Assembly: GCA_014138645.1 (NCBI GenBank) | Contig: JACJIB010000005.1 | Location: forward strand, 186,001 to 250,000 | Source of the DNA: Methylorubrum thiocyanatum | Lineage (GTDB): Bacteria > Pseudomonadota > Alphaproteobacteria > Rhizobiales > Beijerinckiaceae | Reading direction: 5' to 3' | Length of the DNA: 64,000 bases | Made by a program: the position numbers and the translations under genes | Notes under the pieces: generated by a model | What the model was told of the DNA's origin: nothing | The model's database searches: none | What the model saw: only the letters and a program-made list of their open reading frames with translations | In this document: positions 1-8,693 of the stretch, one piece after another | Layout: each line of letters begins with the position of its first letter | Numbering within the stretch: the stretch's first letter is position 1

Positions 1-1241
1 TCGGCCGGGCGCTCAAACTGCCGCCCGAGCAGGTCGCCATGCTGGTCAGCGCCGATCTGTTCGCCTGCGGCATCGTCACGCTGATCCAGAGCTGGGGCCT
101 GCCCGGCATTGGCATCCGTATGCCGGTGATGATGGGCGTGACCTTCGCGGCCGTCGGCCCGATGCTCTCCATGGGGGTGAACCCGGCGATCGGCCTCACC
201 GGCATCTACGGCGCCGTCATCGCCTCCGGTCTGTTCGGCCTCCTGGCGGCCCCGCTGATCGGACGCCTCCTGCCGCTGTTCCCGCCGGTCGTGACCGGCA
301 CCATCATCCTCGTCATCGGCATCTCGCTGATGCGCGTCGGCGTGAACTGGGCCGCCGGCGGCGTCGGCAACCCGAACTACGGTGCGCCCCTCTATCTCGG
401 CATCGCGGCCTTCGTGCTCTGCGCGATCCTCGCCATCACCCGCTACGCCACCGGCTTCGTCGCCTCGGCCTCGGTGCTGATCGGGATCGCGCTCGGCATG
501 GTCCTGGCCGGCTTGGCCGGGCTGGTGGAGCTCGACCGCGTCGCTGCGGCGCCCTGGTTCGACATCGTGCGCCCCTTCGCCTTCGGCTGGCCGACCTTCG
601 ATCCGGTCTCGATCGTCACCCTGTGCCTCGTGATGATCGTCGTGATGATCGAGTCCACCGGCATGTTCCTGGCGCTGTCGCAGATCACCGCCGACCCGGT
701 CGACGAGACGCGGCTGACCCGGGGGCTGCGCGCGGACGGGCTCGGCACCGTCATCGGCGGCGTCTTCAACACGTTTCCCTACACCTCGTTCTCGCAGAAT
801 ATCGGACTCGTCGGCGTCACCGGCGTCCGCTCGCGCTGGGTGACGGTGGCCGCGGGCTTCATCATGCTCGGCCTCGGGCTCGTCCCGAAGCTCGCGGCCC
901 TGGTCGAGGCCGTGCCGCAATGCGTGCTCGGCGGGGCCGGCCTCGTGATGTTCGGCATGGTCGGCGCCACCGGCACGCGCATCCTCGGCGGCGTCGATTT
1001 CGCGCGCAACCGCAACAACCTGTTCGTCGTCGCGGTCTCGGTCGGCTTCGGCATGATCCCGCTCGTCGCGCCGAACTTCTTCAAGCAGATGCCGCACGCG
1101 CTGCATCCCCTGCTGGAATCGGGCATCCTGCTCGCCGCGATCTCGGCGGTGGGACTGAACCTGTTCTTCAACGGGTTCGGCGACCGCGCGGCCTCCCGCG
1201 AGGCGGCGATCCGTCAGGCCGAGGTCGCCCAGGCCCATTGA
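1..1241 (+). CDS. NCS2-family purine (xanthine/urate-type) permease, 5' end cut by window
   Basis: Inner-membrane proton-coupled nucleobase symporter of the NCS2 family (UraA/XanQ/PucJ/UacT). The first in-frame ATG is at 39, but the frame stays open to the left edge with family-like residues (GRALKLPPEQVA), so the true start lies outside the window. About 400 residues are visible with ten or more hydrophobic segments. The family signature is present as SFSQNIGLVGVTGV about residue 250, and the conserved acidic residue of helix 8 appears in VVMIESTG. The Q-N-x-G form without a uracil-type motif, and the guanine, xanthine and urate enzymes in the same window, favour xanthine or urate as substrate; uracil is the alternative. 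It is convergent with the next gene. The family call is secure, the substrate is inferred. Confidence 0.88.
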   Translation, partial: GRALKLPPEQVAMLVSADLFACGIVTLIQSWGLPGIGIRMPVMMGVTFAAVGPMLSMGVNPAIGLTGIYGAVIASGLFGLLAAPLIGRLLPLFPPVVTGTIILVIGISLMRVGVNWAAGGVGNPNYGAPLYLGIAAFVLCAILAITRYATGFVASASVLIGIALGMVLAGLAGLVELDRVAAAPWFDIVRPFAFGWPTFDPVSIVTLCLVMIVVMIESTGMFLALSQITADPVDETRLTRGLRADGLGTVIGGVFNTFPYTSFSQNIGLVGVTGVRSRWVTVAAGFIMLGLGLVPKLAALVEAVPQCVLGGAGLVMFGMVGATGTRILGGVDFARNRNNLFVVAVSVGFGMIPLVAPNFFKQMPHALHPLLESGILLAAISAVGLNLFFNGFGDRAASREAAIRQAEVAQAH

Positions 1242-1331
1242 CGTCGCCCCGGCAGGGGCCGAGCCGCCTGTCGCCGGCAGGGATCGGGCGGTCTGAAACG
1301 GCGGCCGGCCCGTGCCATCCGGGCGGGCGCG

Positions 1332-1739
1332 TCAGGGGCGGCTCGCGCCCTCGTCGGGGGCGTCGTCGATGACGCTGACATGGGCCGCCACCACCTTCCA
1401 GCCGTCGGGGAAGCGCAGCCAAGTCTGGCTCTGACGTCCGACGCGGCCGGGGGCGCCCTCGCGCCGGAACAGCGTCATCGCCACGGCGCAGTCGCGGCCG
1501 AAGGTGGTGATGACGGTGCCCTCAAGCGCGCGGGCGAGGCCCTGCGCCGGCCGCGCCCGGCGGAAGGCGCGGATCGCGTCCATGCCGTAGAGGTTCTCCG
1601 CCGCGCCGTAGCGGATCGTGCGGGGATCGTCGTGGAACAGCCGTTCGAGCGTCGCGACGTCGTTGCTCACGAGCGCCGCCTCGTAGGTCGCGAAGACCCG
1701 CTCGACCTCGGCCTTCACCGCGGGATCGTCGATGACCAT
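1332..1739 (-). CDS. hpxZ: AtzH/HpxZ-like protein (DUF3225, SnoaL-like fold)
   Basis: Small cytosolic protein of 135 residues in the NTF2/SnoaL-like AtzH/HpxZ family, known from oxalurate breakdown (hpx genes of Klebsiella) and from the cyanuric-acid pathway next to AtzE. The family pattern is visible: an N-terminal helical stretch (VKAEVERVFATYEAALVSND), LFHDDPRTIRYGAAENLYG, a central FRRARP and a C-terminal WLRFPDGWKVVAAHVS. It is the last gene of a three-gene set; its start overlaps the end of the amidase by 25 bases, so translation is probably coupled. AtzH is described as a hydrolytic partner in 1-carboxybiuret breakdown, HpxZ as an oxalurate-pathway protein. The sequence alone does not tell me which applies here. 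Confidence 0.8.
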   Translation of the reverse strand: MVIDDPAVKAEVERVFATYEAALVSNDVATLERLFHDDPRTIRYGAAENLYGMDAIRAFRRARPAQGLARALEGTVITTFGRDCAVAMTLFRREGAPGRVGRQSQTWLRFPDGWKVVAAHVSVIDDAPDEGASRP

Positions 1740-3151
1740 CGCGTCTCGTCCAAGGTCGCGACCGGCGCCCGGACCGCGCCCTCGCGTTCGAGGTGCCGCG
1801 CCACCCGCAGGCAGAGCGCCTCGTTCCAGGGCGCGGCGATGACCTGCACGCCGAGCGGCAGGCCGCCGTCGAGCCAGACCGGCACCGCGGCGACAGGCAG
1901 GCCGATGAAGGAGATCGGCTGCGTGAACACGCCGATATTGGGCCGCACCGGGAGTTCGACGCCGTCCAGCACAAAGGTGGTTTGGCCGGCGCGCAGAGCC
2001 CGGACCGGCGTACTCGGCGCGAGGATCACGTCGACCTCGCGGAACAGCGCCAGCACGGCGTCGCGATACCAGCGCCGGAAACGCTGCGCCTGCTCGACGA
2101 AGGGGGCGGGCAGCATCGCCCCGGCGATCAGCCGGTCGCGCACCGCCGGATCGAAGTCGCCGGCCCGGCTGCGCAACCGGTCGAGATGCAGGGCGGCGCC
2201 CTCGGCCGCGGTGATCAGGTAGGCCGCCGCCCGTGCCCGGGCCACCTCCGGGATCGCGACGCTGCGGTGCGCGCCGAGCGCGCGGGCGACGTGCGCGACG
2301 GCGGCGAAGGCCTCCGGATCGCCTCCTCGCGCGAAGTACTCTCCGGCCACGGCGATGCGCAGGTCCGCGACGCCCCGGTCGAGGTCCGGAGCCGCGGGCT
2401 CGGCCGGGCGCGGCGCGAGGGCGGGATCCTCGGGGTCGGGCCCCTGCATGGCGTCGTAGGCGAGGGCGAGATCGCGGCTCGAACGCGCCATCGGGCCGAG
2501 ATGGTCGAGGCTGCCGACGAAGGGAAAGCTTCCGGCCCGGCTGAGCCGCCCGTAGGTGGGCTTGAGCCCGAAGCAGCCGCAGAAGGCGGCGGGCACGCGG
2601 ATCGAGCCGTTGGTGTCCGAGGCCAGAGCGATCGGCACCAGACCCGCCGCCACCGCCGCGCCCGAGCCGCCGGATGAGCCGCCGGACATGTGGCCCCGCG
2701 CATGCGGGTTGCGGGTGTTGCCGTCGTGGATGTTCTCACCGGTGAAGTCGAAGGCGTACTCGCCCATGCCGAGCGTCCCGACCAGGACGGCGCCCGCCGC
2801 CTCCAGCCGCTCGATCAGGGCGGCGTCGCGGGTGGCCGCCGCCCGCTCGCGGTTGATCCGCGAACCCGCCCGCGTCGGAAGCCCGGCGACGTCGAACAGG
2901 TTCTTGACCGCGAACGGCACCCCGGCCAGGGGGCCGAGCGCATCACCCCGCGCCCGCGCGGCATCAAGGGAGGCGGCGCGGGCGGTGGCGCGCTCGACCA
3001 AGCGGTCGGTGAAGCTGTTCACCGCCGGATCGAGGCGGGCGATGCGGTCGAGCGCGGCGGCGACCACCTCGCGGGCCGCCACAGTCCCCGCCGACACCGC
3101 CCCGGCGATCTCGGAGGCCGGAGCGAGGCTCCAATCCGTCGTCGCACTCAC
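1715..3151 (-). CDS. AtzE-family amidohydrolase (amidase signature enzyme)
   Basis: Amidase-signature hydrolase of 478 residues. The Ser-cisSer-Lys triad can be placed: Lys83 in FAVKNLFDVAG, Ser159 in SGGSSGGSG and Ser183 in DTNGSIRVPAAFCG. The 24-residue spacing between the two serines is the one found in fatty acid amide hydrolase. AtzE hydrolyses 1-carboxybiuret in the cyanuric-acid pathway and needs the small subunit AtzG; the related HpxY-type proteins act in oxalurate use. The preceding 67-residue DUF4089 gene overlaps this start by four bases and an AtzH-like gene follows, so the architecture is that of the AtzG-E-H set. No cyanuric-acid hydrolase is in the window, so the natural substrate (carboxybiuret, oxalurate or another ureide) is open. 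Confidence 0.85.
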   Translation of the reverse strand: MSATTDWSLAPASEIAGAVSAGTVAAREVVAAALDRIARLDPAVNSFTDRLVERATARAASLDAARARGDALGPLAGVPFAVKNLFDVAGLPTRAGSRINRERAAATRDAALIERLEAAGAVLVGTLGMGEYAFDFTGENIHDGNTRNPHARGHMSGGSSGGSGAAVAAGLVPIALASDTNGSIRVPAAFCGCFGLKPTYGRLSRAGSFPFVGSLDHLGPMARSSRDLALAYDAMQGPDPEDPALAPRPAEPAAPDLDRGVADLRIAVAGEYFARGGDPEAFAAVAHVARALGAHRSVAIPEVARARAAAYLITAAEGAALHLDRLRSRAGDFDPAVRDRLIAGAMLPAPFVEQAQRFRRWYRDAVLALFREVDVILAPSTPVRALRAGQTTFVLDGVELPVRPNIGVFTQPISFIGLPVAAVPVWLDGGLPLGVQVIAAPWNEALCLRVARHLEREGAVRAPVATLDETRWSSTIPR

Positions 3152-3351
3152 GCCGTGTAGACCGGGGCCGCCTCGGCGGTGTCGGGCAGCGGGAATCCGC
3201 CGACGAGGGCCGCCGCCGCGTGGAGCACCCGCAGGTTGGCGACGACCGGTCCGGTCCAGGCCGGATCGAGGGTGAGGCCCAGCAGGGCCGCCGCCGCCGC
3301 GGCGTAGGCATCGAGATCGGGCATCGGCGTGTCCGCGGCGTGATCGGTCAT
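3148..3351 (-). CDS. AtzG-like small subunit (DUF4089 protein)
   Basis: A 67-residue protein beginning MPDLDAYAAAAAALLGLTLDP at the second Met and ending near AAPVYTA. The pattern of a short helical protein with LGLTLDPAW and VVANLRVLHAAAALVGGFPLP is that of DUF4089/AtzG, which forms a GatC-like partner needed for AtzE folding and activity. The annotated start (MTDHAADTPMPDL) could be nine codons too long. It overlaps the amidase start by four bases (ATGA). It is the first gene behind a sigma-54 element whose predicted transcription start would leave a leader of about 29 bases, which suits the longer start. Confidence 0.75.
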   Translation of the reverse strand: MTDHAADTPMPDLDAYAAAAAALLGLTLDPAWTGPVVANLRVLHAAAALVGGFPLPDTAEAAPVYTA

Positions 3352-3390
3352 CGGCTCCCCATGGGATCGGGCACTTCGCGGCCGGTCTGG

Positions 3391-3406
3391 TGCAATGGCC
3401 GCGCCA
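3391..3406 (-). promoter_or_regulatory. Sigma-54 (-24/-12) promoter for the AtzG/E/H-like operon
   Basis: Read on the minus strand the element is TGGCGCGGCCATTGCA. Against the RpoN consensus TGGCACRNNNNTTGCW it has the invariant GG and GC with exactly ten bases between them, and one mismatch (A to G in the -24 box). Counting from the -12 C gives a start of transcription near 3380, about 29 bases before the first gene. A link to nitrogen control is inference from the promoter class and from the gene content. Confidence 0.72.
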
Positions 3407-3440
3407 CGGCCCGCGGCGCGGTCCGCCGTTCAGGAGCGCC

Positions 3441-4121
3441 TTACCTTTCGCCCAGGGCGGCGATCACCGCGGTGGATTGCGAGACCCAGCCGAAGATGCC
3501 GCCCTGGGCCTTGATCATGGCAAGGCCCGCCTCGTGGAAGGCCGGGATGTACGAGCCGCAGGCATCGGCGACGACGACGCAGCGGTAGCCGCGGTCGTTG
3601 GCCTCGCGCACGGTGGTGTGCACGCAGACCTCCGTCGTCACGCCGCAGACGATCAGGGTCCCGATGGCGCGGGCCTCCAGCAGGGCCGCGAGCCCGGTCG
3701 CGTAGAAGGCACCCTTGCCCGGCTTGTCGATCACCGGCTCGCCGTCGAGGGGGGCGAGTTCGGGGACGATGTCGTGGCCGGGCTCGCCGCGGATCAGGAT
3801 GCGGCCCATCGGACCCGGTGCGCCGATGCGCGCCGTCGGCGCGCCGCGCTCCAGCTTGGCCTGTGGGGCGTCGGAGAGATCGGGCGCGTGTCCCTCGCGG
3901 GTATGGACCACGAGGAGGCCGGCCGCGCGCGCGGCGGCGAGAAGGGCGCGGGCGGGCGGCACCGCGGCGGCGAGCAGCGAGACGTCGTTGCCCAGGCTCT
4001 CGCCGAAGCCGCCGGGTTCGAGGAAGTCGCGCTGCATGTCGATGACGACGAGGGCCGTCCTCGCCGGATCGAACGGCAGGGGCGCAGGTTCGGCGTCGAG
4101 AAGGGGCTGCGGGGCGGGCAT
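3441..4121 (-). CDS. Cysteine hydrolase, isochorismatase-like (BiuH-related)
   Basis: Cytosolic cysteine hydrolase of 226 residues with the isochorismatase-like fold. The catalytic triad can be read as Asp28 (VVIDMQRDF), Lys133 (VIDKPGKG) and Cys166 (TTEVCVHTT), followed by the typical [12 protein letters not shown] tail. It resembles the second copy at 15.9 kb, which I identify as biuret hydrolase, but is shorter at the N-terminus and lacks that enzyme's [12 protein letters not shown] stretch. A C-N amide hydrolase acting on a ureide or biuret-like compound is the best reading; nicotinamidase-like or RutB-like activity cannot be excluded. It faces away from the Tsx operon across a 523-base divergent region and has no well-matched sigma-54 element of its own. 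Confidence 0.8.
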   Translation of the reverse strand: MPAPQPLLDAEPAPLPFDPARTALVVIDMQRDFLEPGGFGESLGNDVSLLAAAVPPARALLAAARAAGLLVVHTREGHAPDLSDAPQAKLERGAPTARIGAPGPMGRILIRGEPGHDIVPELAPLDGEPVIDKPGKGAFYATGLAALLEARAIGTLIVCGVTTEVCVHTTVREANDRGYRCVVVADACGSYIPAFHEAGLAMIKAQGGIFGWVSQSTAVIAALGER

Positions 4122-4513
4122 GGGCTACCTCGGAGCGAGCACGCAGGGGCCGGAGCCCGGAAGAGCGTCCAGGCCGCAGCGATGATGAAGGCGCTCCCTC
4201 AAAAATCGTGCCCGTTCATGCTGGCCGATGCCCGAAGTGTCGCCAGGCTGGCGCCGGCCTGTGGATCCGGCGGTGACATGCCTCCGGCCCGGTCTCGAGG
4301 GCATCGGCGGCGCCCGACGCGGACGGCCGTGCTCGCAAATGTCTTCCGCTCCGGGGTCCTGTCGGCATCACGTCCATTCCGTGCGCAGGATGAACAGGAG
4401 GCGGGCGGCCCGGAAGCGTTTTCGTGGCTCGCCCCGTCGCGGGGAGGGCGCGTCCTCTCAATTCGGTCGGTCGTCGGGGCGGTCCGATCGAGCCCTGCAC
4501 GGACGATCGCGCC
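4122..4513. other. Divergent intergenic region, left part
   Basis: Between the cysteine hydrolase gene (-) and the Tsx-like gene (+). Short overlapping ORFs here have no family-like protein in any frame. I see no clear -35/-10 pair or good -24/-12 element for the minus-strand gene; the recognisable signals lie further right. Confidence 0.5.
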
Positions 4514-4558
4514 CGGCAGCACGCGAAACCTGTTGCGGATTTGTGACTTGTGCTGCCG
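4514..4558. promoter_or_regulatory. Perfect 9-bp inverted repeat upstream of the sigma-54 promoter
   Basis: CGGCAGCAC and GTGCTGCCG form perfect arms separated by 27 bases. The centre is about 82 bp upstream of the predicted transcription start, the usual distance for an enhancer-binding activator at a sigma-54 promoter. The spacer is long for one dimer, so the arms may be parts of two sites. Function is inferred from position only. Confidence 0.4.
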
Positions 4559-4591
4559 TGCATGCGCCGCAGGACCCCGCCTGCTCTGTGT

Positions 4592-4607
4592 TGGCACCTC
4601 CGTTGCT
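4592..4607 (+). promoter_or_regulatory. Sigma-54 (-24/-12) promoter for the Tsx / 8-oxoguanine deaminase operon
   Basis: TGGCACCTCCGTTGCT matches the RpoN consensus at every fixed position (TGGCAC, ten bases between GG and GC, TTGCT); only the weak purine after the -24 box differs. The predicted start of transcription is near 4618, 27 bases before the ATG, with a purine-rich ribosome site in between. This is the best sigma-54 match in the window. Confidence 0.82.
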
Positions 4608-4644
4608 GCCATCGGGCCACACGGAAAGGTTGGGGAGAACAAGA

Positions 4645-5640
4645 ATGTCGGTCCGGGGGCTTGCGGCGGTTGCGCTGTCATTAATTACGGTCGGTACGGC
4701 GGCTGCGGCGGATCTCAGGGATAAGAAGGCCCCCGAGGCGGAGGTCCCCAAGGAAGTGCCGTTCTTCCTCTTCGCGGATACGCAGATCAGCTATCGCTAC
4801 CAGTTCCCGACCGTCACGCCCGGCATCCAGATCCAGCGGCCCGACGGCAGCTTCCGCTCGCGCGAGGCGCCCAAGCACATCCTCAACATCTCGCACGCGG
4901 ATGCCTGGGCCTACGGCACGAACTTCTTCTCCCTCGACATCCTGCAATCCGGGTCGCAATTCCCGGCCGGCACGACCAACACGCCCGGCGGCGTGCCGCT
5001 GACCTACGATTACGGCAACACCGAAGCCTACGGCCTCTACCGCGGCACGCTCAGCCTCAACGCCCTGACCGGCACCAAGGCCTTCGCCTTTCCGGGCATC
5101 GTCAAGGAAGTCTCGCTCTCCTTCGGCTTCGACGCCAATTCGCAGAACGACCCCTTCGGCTCGAAGAAGCGCGACGTCGTCGGCGGCCTGAACTTCGCCT
5201 TCGACGTGCCGGCCGGCTTCCTGAACCTGTCGGTCCACGCCTACAAGGAATGGAACCGCAACGGCTTCAACACGCAGCCCGACCGCGACCAGAGCTTCAA
5301 CACGGTCCCCGAATTCGAGATCGTCTACAGCCTGCCGTTGACCTTCACCGGTCTGCCGCTGACGCTGGCGGGCTTCAACAACATCGTCCTGCCCAAGGGC
5401 CGCGGCATCAGCAACAATCCCGCCGCCTTCGCGTTCAATCCGCCGCGCGGGCTGGAATTCCTGTCGCGCACCAACCTCGTGCTCGATCTCGGCAAGCTCG
5501 TCTACGATCAGCCCAACAAGGTCGATGTCTTCATCGGTTTCCAGTACTGGCTGAACAAGTTCGGCAACCAGGAGACGGCGACCTTCAAGGGCACCGAGGA
5601 AAAGAGCTTCCTCGCGGGCGTCGCCTTCCACATCTTCTGA
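4645..5640 (+). CDS. Tsx-like outer-membrane nucleoside channel
   Basis: A 331-residue precursor with a Sec signal (MSVRGLAAVALSLITVGTAAAA) followed by alternating beta-strand-like segments and a terminal F, as expected for an outer-membrane barrel. Family-like motifs of the Tsx channel group are visible: ADTQISYRYQ near the N-terminus, YGTNFFSLDILQSGSQ, SFGFDANSQND, and FIGFQYWLNKFGNQ near the C-terminus. Tsx proteins let nucleosides and bases cross the outer membrane. The ATG is chosen over upstream in-frame codons because it is preceded by AAGGTTGGGGAG and starts the signal peptide. It opens the operon that continues with 8-oxoguanine deaminase and a BMP-type importer, so it probably admits purine bases or nucleosides from outside. 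Ligand is inferred. Confidence 0.82.
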   Translation: MSVRGLAAVALSLITVGTAAAADLRDKKAPEAEVPKEVPFFLFADTQISYRYQFPTVTPGIQIQRPDGSFRSREAPKHILNISHADAWAYGTNFFSLDILQSGSQFPAGTTNTPGGVPLTYDYGNTEAYGLYRGTLSLNALTGTKAFAFPGIVKEVSLSFGFDANSQNDPFGSKKRDVVGGLNFAFDVPAGFLNLSVHAYKEWNRNGFNTQPDRDQSFNTVPEFEIVYSLPLTFTGLPLTLAGFNNIVLPKGRGISNNPAAFAFNPPRGLEFLSRTNLVLDLGKLVYDQPNKVDVFIGFQYWLNKFGNQETATFKGTEEKSFLAGVAFHIF

Positions 5641-5665
5641 TCCCCGACAGGAAACGCGAAGCCGG

Positions 5666-7030
5666 ATGATGGAATCGAGCGCCCGCCCCCGCCGTCTCTG
5701 GCTCCGCGATCCGCTGGCGATCCTGGCCGACGGGGCCGGCGGCGGGCTCGTGGTGGAGGGCAGCCGCATCGCCGAGGTGGTGGCCGCGGGCGCCCGGCCC
5801 GCGCGCCCGGTCGACGCGACGTTCGACGCCTCGCGCCACGTCGTCATCCCCGGCCTCGTCAACACGCATCACCACTTCTTCCAGACGCTCACCCGCGCCC
5901 ATCCGGCGGCGATCAACAAGCCGCTCTTCCCCTGGCTGATGGCGCTCTACGGAATCTGGCCGAGGCTGACGCCGGACGCCTTCCGGCTGGCGACCCGGCT
6001 CGCCTACACCGAATTGCTGCTCTCCGGCTGCACCACGGCGGGCGACCACCACTACCTGTTTCCGAAGGGCCTCGAGAACGCCGTCGACATCCAGGTCGAG
6101 GAGGCGCGCTCCCTCGGCATCCGCGCCGTCGTGACCCGCGGCTCGATGAGCCTGTCGGAGAAGGACGGCGGCCTGCCGCCCGAGACTTTGGTGCAGGACG
6201 ACGACGCCATCCTGACCGACAGCGAACGGGTGCTGCGGCTGTTCCACGATCCCGCGCCCGGGGCGATGGTGCAGATCGGGCTCGCCCCCTGCTCGCCCTT
6301 TGCCGTCACCAAGCGGCTGATGCGCGAGAGCGCGGGGCTGGCCGAGCGCTTCGATTGCCGCCTGCACACCCATCTCGGCGAGACGCTCGACGAGAACGCC
6401 TATTGCCTGGAGGCGTTCGGGCAGCGCCCGGTGGACTATCTCGAAGAGGTCGGCTGGATGACGCGGCGGGCCTGGCTCGCCCACGGCATCCACTTCAACG
6501 ACGACGAGGTGCGGCGCCTGGGTGCGGCGGGCGTCGGCGTGTGCCACTGCCCGGCCTCGAACATGGTGCTGGCCTCCGGCCAGTGCCGGACCTGCGAACT
6601 GGAGGCGGCGGGCTCTCCCGTCGGCCTCGGCGTCGACGGCTCGGCGTCGAGCGACAGCTCGAACCTGATGGAGGGCGTGCGCCACGCCCTGATGATCAAC
6701 CGCCTGACCTACGGCGCCGAGGCGGTAACCCATCTCGACGCCCTGCGCTGGGCCACAGAAGGCTCGGCCGCCTGCCTCGGGCGCGACGATATCGGCCGGA
6801 TCGCGCCCGGCCGCGAGGCGGATCTGGCGCTGTTCACCCTCGACGAACTGCGCTTCTCCGGTGCCCACGATCCGCTCGCGGCTTTGGTGCTGTGCGGCGC
6901 GCACCGGGCGGACCGGGTGATGGTCGCGGGCGCATGGCGGGTGATCGACGGGGAGCCGCTCGGCATCGAGACCGGGCGCCTGCGCGAGGAGCATTCGCGG
7001 CTCGCGCGCCACCTATTCGGAACGGCGTGA
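5666..7030 (+). CDS. 8-oxoguanine deaminase
   Basis: Amidohydrolase-superfamily deaminase of 454 residues that converts 8-oxoguanine to urate plus ammonia (EC 3.5.4.32 in the characterised Pseudomonas enzyme). Metal-binding motifs are in order: NTHHHFFQTL (His68-70), RLHTHLGETLDE, LAHGIHFNDDE and GLGVDGSASSDSSN. Segments such as LLSGCTTAGDHHYLFP and GLENAVDIQVE match what I remember of the Pseudomonas aeruginosa enzyme very closely, and that group is distinct from hydroxydechloroatrazine hydrolases. It lies 25 bases after the Tsx-like gene, and its TGA overlaps the ATG of the ABC ATPase. Imported oxidised guanine would thus yield urate directly for the PuuD pathway at the other end of the window. 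Confidence 0.88.
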   Translation: MMESSARPRRLWLRDPLAILADGAGGGLVVEGSRIAEVVAAGARPARPVDATFDASRHVVIPGLVNTHHHFFQTLTRAHPAAINKPLFPWLMALYGIWPRLTPDAFRLATRLAYTELLLSGCTTAGDHHYLFPKGLENAVDIQVEEARSLGIRAVVTRGSMSLSEKDGGLPPETLVQDDDAILTDSERVLRLFHDPAPGAMVQIGLAPCSPFAVTKRLMRESAGLAERFDCRLHTHLGETLDENAYCLEAFGQRPVDYLEEVGWMTRRAWLAHGIHFNDDEVRRLGAAGVGVCHCPASNMVLASGQCRTCELEAAGSPVGLGVDGSASSDSSNLMEGVRHALMINRLTYGAEAVTHLDALRWATEGSAACLGRDDIGRIAPGREADLALFTLDELRFSGAHDPLAALVLCGAHRADRVMVAGAWRVIDGEPLGIETGRLREEHSRLARHLFGTA

Positions 7031-8634
7031 TGGGGGCCGCATCCGCTGTGCCGGCTCCCCGGGAGGGTCCGACCCCGCTCTTCGGAGCCTACGGCATCGT
7101 CAAGCGCTTCGGCGCCTTCACCGCCAATGACGGGGTCGATCTGGAGATCCGCGCCGGCGAGATCCACGCCCTGCTGGGCGAGAACGGCGCCGGCAAATCG
7201 ACCCTGATGAAGATCCTCTACGGCCTCCTGGAGCCGACGGAGGGCGTCGTCACGCATCAGGGCGACATCGTGCGGCTGGCCAACCCCGAGGCCGCGCGGG
7301 CGCTCGGCATCGGCATGGTGTTCCAGCACTTCTCGCTGTGCGAGAACCTGACGGTCGCCGAGAACATCGCCCTCGTCATGCCCGCGGCGCTGACGGGCCG
7401 GGCGCTGGCGGAGCGGATCGCCCGGCTGGGCAAGGATTACGGCCTGCATCTCGATCCCGCGCGGCCGGTCTGGTCGCTCTCGGCGGGCGAGCGTCAGCGC
7501 ATCGAGATCGTGCGCTGCCTGCTCCAGAACCCGAAACTCGTGATCCTCGACGAGCCGACCTCGGTGCTGACGCCGGGGGAGGCGGAGGTGCTGTTCTCGG
7601 TGCTGGAGCGCCTGCGCAGCGAGGGCCGCGCCCTGCTCTACATCTCCCACCGGCTCGACGAGGTGCGCCGCCTCTGCACCCGGGCCACGATCCTGCGGGG
7701 CGGCCGGGTCGTCGGCACCTGCAATCCGCAGGCGGAGACCGCCCGCTCGCTCGCGGCGATGATGGTCGGCACGGGGGTGAGCGAGGTCCGGCCGAAGGCG
7801 GCCCGCGGGACCTGCGCCGAGCGCCTCGTGCTCGACGGCCTGTCGCTGCCCGCGCCCGGCCTGCACGGGACGCCGCTGCGGGACATCGTGCTCTCCGTCG
7901 CGGGCGGGGAGATCCTCGGCATCGCCGGGATCGCCGGCAACGGGCAGGCGGAGCTGTTCGACGCCCTGTCGGGCGAGAGCCGGGCCCCGGCGGCCGGGGC
8001 ACTGCGCCTCGACGGCCGGGCGGCGGGCCATCTCGGCATCAATGCCCGGCGCCGGCTCGGAGCCGCCTTCGTGCCCGAGGAGCGCAACGGCCACGCCGCC
8101 GTCCCGTCCATGACCCTGTCGGAGAACGCGCTGCTCTCCCGCCACGCCACCGCGCCGCTCACGCGGCTGGGCCTGCTGCGGCTCGGGGCGGCGCGGGCGC
8201 TCGCCCGGCGGGTGATCGACGCCTTCGACGTCCGCGGCGCCGGCCCGGACCCGGCGGCCGGCACGCTCTCAGGCGGCAACCTGCAGAAATTCGTGGTCGG
8301 GCGCGAGATCCTGGCCGAGCCGGGCATCCTCGTCATCAACCAGCCGACCTGGGGCGTCGACGCCGCCGCCGCCGCCCATATCCGGCAGGCGGTGCTCGAT
8401 CTGGCCGGCCGCGGTGCCGCGGTGGTCGTGATCAGCCAGGATCTCGACGAGCTGTTCGAGATCGCGGATTCCATCGCTGTCCTGCATGCCGGCGCGCTCT
8501 CGCAGCCGGTCCGGACCGCTGCGACCAGCCGCGCGGCCCTGGGACTGCTGATGGGCGGGGCGGGCGAGCCGGAACCGCCGACCGGCGAGACGCCGGTGGC
8601 GCCTGCGGCCCGTGTCGTTGCGCCCGTGTCCTGA
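7030..8634 (+). CDS. BMP-type (nucleoside/purine) ABC importer, double ATPase
   Basis: Two fused ATP-binding domains in 534 residues, the layout of YufO/NupO-like and sugar-type importers. The first domain has Walker A GENGAGKST, signature LSAGERQRIEI and Walker B LVILDEPTS. The second is degenerate at Walker A (GIAGNGQAE) with signature LSGGNLQKFVVGREI and INQPTWGVD in place of a canonical Walker B, as usual for this family. The start overlaps the stop of the deaminase (TGATG). A Pro/Ala-rich tail of about 30 residues ends the protein. Two permeases follow directly; the operon has no binding protein of its own, so the BMP proteins at 10.9 or 20.9 kb are candidates. Confidence 0.9.
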   Translation: MGAASAVPAPREGPTPLFGAYGIVKRFGAFTANDGVDLEIRAGEIHALLGENGAGKSTLMKILYGLLEPTEGVVTHQGDIVRLANPEAARALGIGMVFQHFSLCENLTVAENIALVMPAALTGRALAERIARLGKDYGLHLDPARPVWSLSAGERQRIEIVRCLLQNPKLVILDEPTSVLTPGEAEVLFSVLERLRSEGRALLYISHRLDEVRRLCTRATILRGGRVVGTCNPQAETARSLAAMMVGTGVSEVRPKAARGTCAERLVLDGLSLPAPGLHGTPLRDIVLSVAGGEILGIAGIAGNGQAELFDALSGESRAPAAGALRLDGRAAGHLGINARRRLGAAFVPEERNGHAAVPSMTLSENALLSRHATAPLTRLGLLRLGAARALARRVIDAFDVRGAGPDPAAGTLSGGNLQKFVVGREILAEPGILVINQPTWGVDAAAAAHIRQAVLDLAGRGAAVVVISQDLDELFEIADSIAVLHAGALSQPVRTAATSRAALGLLMGGAGEPEPPTGETPVAPAARVVAPVS

Positions 8635-8693
8635 ACCCGCCCTGATCCGCCCCGCGAGCGTGAGACGTCAGCCAGGAATGAACGGGATGCGCG

